From assembly GCA_934095805.1 (NCBI GenBank), contig CAKOKV010000045.1:1-7487 (forward strand): a stretch of DNA of 7,487 bases, given 5' to 3'. Position numbers and translations under genes: made by a program. Positions 1-5,451 of this stretch are shown here, piece by piece. Under the pieces are notes generated by a model, which saw only the letters and a program-made list of their open reading frames with translations, had not been told where the DNA came from and did no database searches. Origin of the DNA: an uncultured Bacilli bacterium. Its GTDB lineage: Bacteria > Bacillota_I > Bacilli_A > RF39 > UBA660. Each line of letters starts with the position of its first letter. Position 1 is the first letter of the stretch.

Positions 1-883
1 AATGTTTAAGTAATTGATGATGTAGATGTTCTTTATCAGCATGATCAATACTTTGTCCTTTTAATTTTCTTCTTATTATAGCAAATAATGTATCCATAAT
101 TGGAATTGCAAGTATTAACATTGGAATAATAAGTGAAGTTAATGTAGTTGTTTTAAATCCAAGTAAGAATATAACAGCAATCATAAAGCCTAAGAATGTA
201 CTTCCCGCATCACCTTGATATATTCTAGCTGGTGGAAAATTATGTACTAAATATCCAAGTGTTGATCCTAACATAATTAAAGATAAAATTACATCTAAAC
301 CACCAAATTTATTTAATATAAATCCAATAACAGCAATTGTTAAAAAATATATAGAACTAATTCCAGCACAAAGCCCATCTAAACCATCAATTAAATTAAT
401 AGCATTTATTGTAGCTACAATAACAAGTATAGATAATAATTCACTTAAAAGTGGTACTGTATTAAATTTAATTGTTATTCCAAATAAAGTAACCTTTGTA
501 AGCTCAAGTCCACCATAAAATACAACAATAGCAGCAACTATTAATTGAACAATAACCTTATATTTATTAGGCATAGGTGTCTCACTCTTAGTCATATCAT
601 CAAATAAACCTAAAAGCATAATCAAAAAAGAACCTATTAAAACTGCAATCATAAGATTATTCTTAGGTGCAAAAATCATATATCCTAATAAAAATGCAAA
701 GAATATTCCAAGACCTCCAAGTAATGGAACTGGTTTCTTATGAATCTTTCTAGGATCATTTGGTATATCTAATATTTTTAAAAATATAGCAACCTTCTTC
801 ATTATCTGAACAAATATTAATGAAGATAAAAAACATACTGAAACAATTAAAAATATATTATAACCATTAACTTCAAAATTCAT
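1..883 (-). CDS. tagO: WecA/TagO-family undecaprenyl-phosphate N-acetylhexosamine-1-phosphate transferase (3' end cut by window)
   Basis: Integral membrane enzyme expected to transfer GlcNAc-1-phosphate from UDP-GlcNAc to undecaprenyl phosphate, the first step of wall teichoic acid or related glycopolymer synthesis. I read 294 codons from an ATG at 883-881; the C-terminus lies beyond base 1. Family motifs appear in order: KIHKKPVPLLGGLGI at residues 46-60, the Mg-binding LGLFDD at 91-96 (D95, D96), NAINLIDGLDGL at 160-171 (N163, D166, D169), GDAGSTFLGF at 224-233, and the basic loop ending in HLHH at 286-289. HxHH is the WecA/TagO signature and separates it from MraY. Multiple hydrophobic helices fit the usual 10-11 TM topology. 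The start is supported by an AGGGAG site at 898-893, nine bases upstream. It is divergent from the next gene. Family assignment is secure; whether the product is teichoic acid or another polymer cannot be told. Confidence 0.93.
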   Translation of the reverse strand, partial: MNFEVNGYNIFLIVSVCFLSSLIFVQIMKKVAIFLKILDIPNDPRKIHKKPVPLLGGLGIFFAFLLGYMIFAPKNNLMIAVLIGSFLIMLLGLFDDMTKSETPMPNKYKVIVQLIVAAIVVFYGGLELTKVTLFGITIKFNTVPLLSELLSILVIVATINAINLIDGLDGLCAGISSIYFLTIAVIGFILNKFGGLDVILSLIMLGSTLGYLVHNFPPARIYQGDAGSTFLGFMIAVIFLLGFKTTTLTSLIIPMLILAIPIMDTLFAIIRRKLKGQSIDHADKEHLHHQLLKH

Positions 884-905
884 ATATTTCAACTCCCTAA
901 TAATT

Positions 906-935
906 ATTATAAACTAATAAAGACATTTTTTTCAA
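906..935 (-). promoter_or_regulatory. Sigma-A-type promoter for the tagO-like gene
   Basis: Read on the minus strand, a -35 TTGAAA (935-930) is followed after 18 bases by a perfect -10 TATAAT (911-906). A start about seven bases downstream would be near 899, so the leader would be only about 16 nt and would begin almost at the AGGGAG ribosome binding site (898-893). Confidence 0.72.
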
Positions 936-960
936 TAAATTTAATAAAATACTAAAAGAA

Positions 961-989
961 TTGTACTAAAAAAAGAAAAATGATAAAAT
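961..989 (+). promoter_or_regulatory. Extended -10 promoter for the small membrane-anchored protein
   Basis: TTGTAC (961-966, three of six matches to consensus) lies 17 bases before TAAAAT (984-989), which carries the extended -10 dinucleotide TG at 981-982. The start would fall near 996, just ahead of the AAGGAG site at 998-1003, giving another very short leader. It lies back to back with the tagO promoter, with 25 bases between the two -35 boxes. Confidence 0.55.
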
Positions 990-1010
990 AACATTATAAG
1001 GAGAATAAAT

Positions 1011-1625
1011 ATGAAAGAAAAAAAGAAAACAACAATAATGACAATATTATTAGTTATTGCATTAATAGTCATAATCTTTTTGGGAGTAATTATATTTAAA
1101 TTCAATAATGAAAGCAAAAACAATAATAATAACAATAACAATAAATCAACAACTACAACAAAGAACATTACTAATGAACCAACAGAAGAAGAACTAAGAA
1201 AAATAATCTCAGAATTTCTTATTATTGATGGTGAAGGACATACAGATGGAATTTTAAATTATTTAAATATTGGATACGATGAAAGTAAAGAAGTATATGA
1301 TGAAAAAAGTGATCTTGTCATAACTAATGTTAAATATGATGACTTTAAAAATAAAATGCTAAACTATATGACAGAAGATTATTTTAATAAAGAATATGGT
1401 GACAAATATATAAAAGATGAAAATGGCTACATTAGAAAAGGACAAGGTGGCGGTGAATATCCTGAATATAAAATAAATAAGATCACAAAAACTGAAAATT
1501 TATCTTACACTGTTGATGTAACAGCAACTGATTACAACAACGAATCTAACGACGAAATATATGAATTTACCTTTAAAAAATACAATAATAAATTAGTTGT
1601 TGATACATTTAAAGAAAGAAATTAA
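1011..1625 (+). CDS. Small membrane-anchored extracytoplasmic protein of unknown function
   Basis: A 204-residue protein. The lysine-rich N-terminus (residues 2-6) is followed by one hydrophobic segment at about 9-30 with no signal peptidase site, so it should be a signal anchor with the rest outside. A low-complexity Asn/Thr linker follows (eight Asn at 37-44, then TTTT at 47-50). After it comes a folded acidic domain at about 57-204, with the more conserved-looking stretch MLNYMTEDYFN near 119-129 and a GGG turn near 145-147. The start has an AAGGAG site at 998-1003, seven bases upstream. The gene is flanked by its own promoter and terminator, so it is probably monocistronic. I do not recognise the family. 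The size and alternating strand pattern would suit an NTF2-like or IseA-like (wall hydrolase inhibitor) fold, but that is only a guess. Its position among wall genes suggests an envelope role. Confidence 0.8.
   Translation: MKEKKKTTIMTILLVIALIVIIFLGVIIFKFNNESKNNNNNNNNKSTTTTKNITNEPTEEELRKIISEFLIIDGEGHTDGILNYLNIGYDESKEVYDEKSDLVITNVKYDDFKNKMLNYMTEDYFNKEYGDKYIKDENGYIRKGQGGGEYPEYKINKITKTENLSYTVDVTATDYNNESNDEIYEFTFKKYNNKLVVDTFKERN
1119..1142 (+). repeat. AAY trinucleotide run encoding eight asparagines
   Basis: Eight consecutive AAT/AAC codons encode residues 37-44 of the small membrane protein, followed by a Thr-rich stretch. It is best read as a flexible linker lifting the outer domain from the membrane. 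Mixed AAT and AAC codons make it less slippage-prone than a pure repeat, and any change by whole triplets would keep the frame. Confidence 0.75.
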
Positions 1626-1631
1626 CTTTTT

Positions 1632-1663
1632 AAACTAAATAATCAAAAATTATTTAGTTTTTT
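1632..1663 (+). terminator. Rho-independent terminator after the small membrane protein
   Basis: A perfect 12-bp inverted repeat (1632-1643 with 1649-1660) around the five-base loop CAAAA begins seven bases after the stop codon. It runs into six Ts at 1658-1663, of which three lie outside the stem. The stem is almost all A-T, so its strength is uncertain. The opposite strand has no T-run after the stem, so it serves only the plus strand. It separates this gene from the downstream operon. Confidence 0.7.
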
Positions 1664-1687
1664 ATGTGTAAAATTCCCCTATTTATA

Positions 1688-1716
1688 ATGAAAAATATGT
1701 AGAATTTTGTTATAAT
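1688..1716 (+). promoter_or_regulatory. Extended -10 promoter for the glucosaminidase-cohesin-LCP operon
   Basis: A perfect extended -10 (TG at 1708-1709, TATAAT at 1711-1716) is preceded at 17 bases by ATGAAA (1688-1693; four of six matches to TTGACA). Transcription would start near 1723, about 24 bases before the ATG. It is the only clear promoter between the upstream terminator and the first gene of the operon. Confidence 0.7.
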
Positions 1717-1746
1717 TATTAATAATGAGAATGATAAGGAGTATAT

Positions 1747-3936
1747 ATGAATAAGAAGAAGATTTTATTTACATTATTAATTACACTATTCTTATTTGTA
1801 CCATTAAATATAAAAGCAAGCTTTGCAGCTGAAATAAAAGGAAGTTCAGTTAGAATTAGAAAAGAACATAATGCAAATAGTGATAATTCAATAATAGCAA
1901 CAGTTAATGCAGGTACATCAATAACAGTAGTAGATAAAACATTATATGAAGGAAGTGGTTGCTCAAATAAATGGTATAAAATAATTTATAAAGAGCAAGA
2001 AGCTTATGTTTGTAGTAAATATGTTAATTTTATAGATAATACTTTTACAGGAATAAATGTAATTGATTGGACAGCAAGAGTCAATGCTAATAATGTTGCA
2101 GTAAGAAATAAAGCAGCAACAAATGGTTCTCTTCTTGATACTTTAACTCTTGGAGCAAATGTAACAATATTAAATACAGTATCAGGAAGTACAAGTGGTT
2201 GTTCTGGTGGTAAATGGCATCAAATATCTTATTATGGAAATAAAACTGGTTATATATGTAAAAATTATGTTACTGAAAAAAAAGATACAATTTTAGAAGA
2301 TGCTGAATATGCTAAAACACTAAAATCAGCTGGTTTTCCAGATAGCTATATTCCCTATTTAACATACTTACATAATAAATATCCAAACTGGCAATTTAAA
2401 CCAGGTATTACAAAAAAAAGATTTGCTTCTTCAGTAAGTGGTGAAGAAGGCAAAAATTATATGCAAACAAAAAATGATAACTATAGAACATCTAGTAAAC
2501 CTGCAGAAGGTTCAAGTTGGTTTAAAGTAAATTCAGGAGTAATTGCATTTTATCTTGATCCAAGAAACTGGCTTACAGAAGAAAGAATATTTATGTTTGA
2601 AGATTTAAATTACGATCAAACATTAGAAAAAGAATATCCAGCACTTATAAAATCAGTATTTAGTGGCGGAAAACTAGCAGATGATAAATATACTGTTCCA
2701 ATGTTTAATGCAGCGAAAAGTCATAAAATCAGTCCATTACATATTGCAACAAGAATAAGACTAGAAGTTGGACCAAATGGAAGTGATTCAACAAATGGAA
2801 CAAAATTCACTTGGAAAGGTAAAACTTATAGTGGATATTACAACTTCTTCAATATTGGTGCCTATGAAACAACAATAGATGGTGTTAAATATTCTGCAAT
2901 AACAAGAGGTCTTGCCTATGCTGCTAAATTAATAAATAGAGATGGTAATAAATGGAATAACATTGAAACTTCAATATTAGAAGGAAGTAGTCTTCTAGCA
3001 AAAGGATATGTAAATGCAGGACAAGGTACATTATACTATCAAAAATTTAATGTTGGGCCAAATGCTTATTACGATAAATATACTCATCAATATCAAACAA
3101 ACATACAAGCACCAGCAACAGAAGGAAATAAAACTTACGATGCTTTAAAAAAAGCAAATCAATTAAATCAAAAATTTACATTTGAAATCCCTGTATATTT
3201 AGATATGCCTGAATATACTTCTCTTCCTAAAAGTGGAGATGTGAATAATAACTTAAAAATACTTGAAGTTGAAGGATATCATATAACTCCAACATTTGAT
3301 GAAGATGTACTAACTTATGAAACATACATTCCAAACACAGTAAATGAAGTTAATATAAAAGCTACAACACAAAGTTCAAAAGCAAGTATTTCTGGTACTG
3401 GAAAATATGAACTTAAAGATAAAGAAACAGATATAACAATAACAGTATTATCTGAAACACAAGAAGAAAAGAAATATGTAGTAACAATTATTAGAGTTGA
3501 AGATAATACAACAGTAAATGATGCACTTCAAAATTCAGGACTTACTAGTGATGAAGATTATATAGTAAAAATTAAAAATAAAACAAATGTAAGTCTTATA
3601 AAAGATAAACTATTATCAGCAAAAGCTCTATCAATATCAATAACAGATAGTAATAATAAAGAATTAACAGATAAGTCATATATAACAACTGGTACAAAAA
3701 TAAAAATAGTAACAGCTATGGAAACAAAAAGTTTCACAATGATTGTAAATGGTGACCTATCAGGAGATGGAGCCATTACAATATTAGATTTACTACAAAT
3801 ACAAAAATATTTACTAGGAGATAAAAAACTAACAAAAGAAGCTTCTCTAGCTGCTGATACATCAGGAGATGGAAAAGTAACAATATTAGATTTATTACAA
3901 GTACAAAAATATTTACTAGGAGATAAAGAACTATAA
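1747..3936 (+). CDS. Secreted SH3-GH73 endo-beta-N-acetylglucosaminidase with C-terminal dockerin
   Basis: A 729-residue secreted peptidoglycan hydrolase, expected to cut the glycan strand at N-acetylglucosamine. A Sec signal peptide occupies residues 1-27. Two bacterial SH3 domains follow at about 29-93 and 109-175, each with a Cys pair (C72/C89 and C152/C171). A clostridial-type N-terminal region (DSYIPYLTYLHNKYPNWQF near 199, FYLDPRNW at 268-275) leads into a glucosaminidase domain at about 318-470. Its likely catalytic Glu is E340 in RIRLEVGPNGS, and it also carries GYYNFFNIGAY (363-373) and HQYQTNI (447-453). A cadherin-like beta-sandwich domain sits at 502-586, an X-module-like domain with a TTGTKIKI motif at about 587-668, and a two-repeat type I dockerin at 669-729. 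The start has AAGGAG at 1736-1741. First gene of the operon. There is no sortase motif or membrane anchor, so retention probably depends on the SH3 domains and the dockerin. Substrate is inferred from the family. Confidence 0.9.
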   Translation: MNKKKILFTLLITLFLFVPLNIKASFAAEIKGSSVRIRKEHNANSDNSIIATVNAGTSITVVDKTLYEGSGCSNKWYKIIYKEQEAYVCSKYVNFIDNTFTGINVIDWTARVNANNVAVRNKAATNGSLLDTLTLGANVTILNTVSGSTSGCSGGKWHQISYYGNKTGYICKNYVTEKKDTILEDAEYAKTLKSAGFPDSYIPYLTYLHNKYPNWQFKPGITKKRFASSVSGEEGKNYMQTKNDNYRTSSKPAEGSSWFKVNSGVIAFYLDPRNWLTEERIFMFEDLNYDQTLEKEYPALIKSVFSGGKLADDKYTVPMFNAAKSHKISPLHIATRIRLEVGPNGSDSTNGTKFTWKGKTYSGYYNFFNIGAYETTIDGVKYSAITRGLAYAAKLINRDGNKWNNIETSILEGSSLLAKGYVNAGQGTLYYQKFNVGPNAYYDKYTHQYQTNIQAPATEGNKTYDALKKANQLNQKFTFEIPVYLDMPEYTSLPKSGDVNNNLKILEVEGYHITPTFDEDVLTYETYIPNTVNEVNIKATTQSSKASISGTGKYELKDKETDITITVLSETQEEKKYVVTIIRVEDNTTVNDALQNSGLTSDEDYIVKIKNKTNVSLIKDKLLSAKALSISITDSNNKELTDKSYITTGTKIKIVTAMETKSFTMIVNGDLSGDGAITILDLLQIQKYLLGDKKLTKEASLAADTSGDGKVTILDLLQVQKYLLGDKEL
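3760..3933 (+). repeat. Duplicated dockerin half-repeats (72 nt, about 89% identical)
   Basis: Segments 3760-3831 and 3862-3933 encode the two calcium-binding halves of the dockerin and match at 64 of 72 bases by my count (20 of 24 residues). Each half has the dockerin calcium loop at positions 1, 3, 5 and 12: D670/S672/D674/D681 and D704/S706/D708/D715. The residues at loop positions 10 and 11, which usually set cohesin specificity, are Ile-Leu in both halves. Confidence 0.88.
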
Positions 3937-3941
3937 GGAGG
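3935..3941 (+). promoter_or_regulatory. Full-consensus ribosome binding site overlapping the upstream stop codon
   Basis: AAGGAGG starts inside the TAA stop of the glucosaminidase gene and lies five bases before the cohesin ATG. The 10-base gap leaves no room for a separate promoter and implies coordinated translation of the dockerin and cohesin partners. Confidence 0.85.
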
Positions 3942-3946
3942 ATAAA

Positions 3947-5434
3947 ATGAATAAAAAAATAAACAGATTATTTATAATAATGTTTACCCTACTACTTTTA
4001 TTCACAAGTATAAGTAAAGTATCTGCTGCTTCCGCATCAATACAAGTGTCATCAAGCACAAACAGAATAGTCGTAGGTAAAACATTCACAGTTAATGTTA
4101 AAGTATCATCATCAAATACAATAGGTACTTGGGAATGGACAATGAGCTATGATACTAAAAAATTAAAATTAGTATCTGGTCCATCAACAGTAAAAGATTA
4201 TGGTGATAGTAAAATCAAATCAAAAACATATACATATAAATTTAAAGCTATCGCAACAGGTAATGCATCAGTAACAGTTAAATCAGCCGCAGTATATGAC
4301 TATAAAACTGAAAAAACAATGTCACTTACAAAAGGTACTAAAAATATAAATATAATAACTCAAGCACAACTAGAAGCTTCATATTCAAAAAATAATAATT
4401 TAAAAAGCTTATCAATTGATGGATTAAAACTATCTCCTACTTTCAATAAGAATACAACTGAATATAAAGCAGAAGCAGGTTCAAATACAGAAAAAATAAA
4501 AGTAACCGCTACTAAAGAAGACTCAAAAGCAAGTATTTCTGGAACAGGAGAACATTCTGTAACTGAAGGAGATAATAAAATAAAAGTATCAGTAACAGCT
4601 GAAAATGGAAGTACAAAAACATATACAATAATAGTTACAGTGAAAGATCCGAATCCAATAACAGTAAAAATAAACGATAACGAATATACAGTTGTTAAAA
4701 GAGAAAGTAAACTAGAAGCTCCTAAAAACTTTGAAAAAACGACAGTAACAATAAATGATCAAAATATCCCAGGATTCTATAATGAAACAAATGATTTCAC
4801 ATTAGTTGGTTTAAAAGATACAGAAGGAAATATAAACTTATTCATTTATGATAAAGAAAATAATGAATATAAGCCTTATAGTGAAACAATACTAAATCAA
4901 AGTAAAATATACCCTCTTCCACTTGATAAAGAAATAAAAGGATATACTAAATCAACAATAACAATAAATAATATAGAATTTGAAGCATATGAAAATGATA
5001 ATAAAGAATTCTATATAATACATGCTAAAGATTTAGAAACAGGAAAAGATAACTACTTTACTTATGATAAAATAAATAATACAATAATTAGGTTCCACGA
5101 AGAAGAACAAAAACAAGATGAATTAAAAGAATGCAATGATAAGAATCAGGAATATCAAAAAATGTTAATGCTACTTTTTGGTGAAACAATTATTATATTT
5201 ATAATATTAATATGTATACTTATATCAAAAATAAGTAAAACTAAAAAAAGAAAGAAACAAAGACAATTAATGTTGTTAAAACAACAAGAAGAACAAAAGA
5301 AATTAGAAGAAGCTAAAAAGTTAGAAGAAGAAAAGAAGAAAAAAACAGAAATAAAAGACGATAAAGAAGAAACTATAGAAAATAAACCTGAAGATAATAA
5401 AACTGAAAAAAAGAAAAAGAAGAACAAAAAATAA
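3947..5434 (+). CDS. Membrane-anchored cohesin protein (scaffold-like) with charged cytoplasmic tail
   Basis: A 495-residue type I membrane protein. A signal peptide (1-27, cleavage likely after VSA) precedes a cohesin-like domain at about 30-136, recognised from VGKTFTVNVKV, the WEWTMSYDTKKLKLVSG strand pair and later YKFKAIATGNASVTVKS. A cadherin-like beta-sandwich domain follows at 150-233, then two tandem repeats at about 259-313 and 335-385, and one TM helix at about 406-427. The tail, 428-495, is rich in Lys, Glu and Gln, probably partly coiled coil, and should be cytoplasmic. The gene begins 10 bases after the dockerin enzyme and ends 17 bases before the LCP gene. Cohesins bind dockerins, so the neighbouring glucosaminidase is the obvious ligand, though this is inferred. 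The single-cohesin, TM-anchored form differs from classical S-layer-bound cellulosome scaffoldins. The cohesin call rests on pattern and context; another carbohydrate-binding-like beta sandwich remains possible. Confidence 0.82.
   Translation: MNKKINRLFIIMFTLLLLFTSISKVSAASASIQVSSSTNRIVVGKTFTVNVKVSSSNTIGTWEWTMSYDTKKLKLVSGPSTVKDYGDSKIKSKTYTYKFKAIATGNASVTVKSAAVYDYKTEKTMSLTKGTKNINIITQAQLEASYSKNNNLKSLSIDGLKLSPTFNKNTTEYKAEAGSNTEKIKVTATKEDSKASISGTGEHSVTEGDNKIKVSVTAENGSTKTYTIIVTVKDPNPITVKINDNEYTVVKRESKLEAPKNFEKTTVTINDQNIPGFYNETNDFTLVGLKDTEGNINLFIYDKENNEYKPYSETILNQSKIYPLPLDKEIKGYTKSTITINNIEFEAYENDNKEFYIIHAKDLETGKDNYFTYDKINNTIIRFHEEEQKQDELKECNDKNQEYQKMLMLLFGETIIIFIILICILISKISKTKKRKKQRQLMLLKQQEEQKKLEEAKKLEEEKKKKTEIKDDKEETIENKPEDNKTEKKKKKNKK
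4721..5101 (+). repeat. Two tandem protein repeats in the stalk of the cohesin protein
   Basis: Residues 259-313 and 335-385 align by eye. Both have a (T/S)(T/I)(V/I)TIN strand, an acidic turn with an aromatic (GFYNETNDF against AYENDNKEF), a K-D-x-E-(T)G turn, and a strand with F-x-YDK-x-NN. The DNA has diverged, so this is an old duplication. The repeats probably form two small beta domains that space the cohesin from the membrane. Confidence 0.6.
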
Positions 5435-5442
5435 GAAAGAAG
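5435..5442 (+). promoter_or_regulatory. Weak ribosome binding site before the LCP gene
   Basis: Only GAAAGAAG, immediately after the stop codon of the cohesin gene, lies in reach of the ATG at 5452. Every other gene start visible in the window has AAGGAG, AAGGAGG or AGGGAG. The LCP protein may therefore be made at a lower rate or depend on translation from the preceding gene. No better in-frame start with a stronger site is visible; the next ATG is codon 10. Confidence 0.5.
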
Positions 5443-5451
5443 TGTTACTAA

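Noticed and set aside
1119..1160. Short repeats resembling a CRISPR or microsatellite locus
   Set aside because: Only three-base AAY/ACA codon runs in a coding linker, with no spacers and no long repeat unit.
941..1168. Minus-strand open frame of 75 codons
   Set aside because: It is the reverse shadow of the Lys/Asn-rich start of the small membrane protein, has Phe/Leu/Val runs only, no ribosome binding site, and overlaps the divergent promoters.
1684..1689. A second TATAAT upstream of the operon
   Set aside because: A -35 at the right distance would fall within the T-run of the preceding terminator and does not match consensus, whereas 1711-1716 has an extended -10 and better placement.
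3558..3776. Minus-strand open frame of 72 codons inside the glucosaminidase gene
   Set aside because: Lies wholly opposite a well-supported domain region and has no ribosome binding site or family features.
3751..3933. EF-hand protein or transposed repeat element
   Set aside because: The paired D-x-S-x-D-G loops followed by a D-L-L helix with the KYLLGD ending, at the C-terminus of a secreted hydrolase, fit a dockerin; the repeats are in frame within a domain and show no mobile-element features.
5155..5427. Minus-strand open frame of 90 codons rich in Phe and Ser
   Set aside because: Complement of the Lys/Glu-rich cytoplasmic tail; composition is a mirror artefact.
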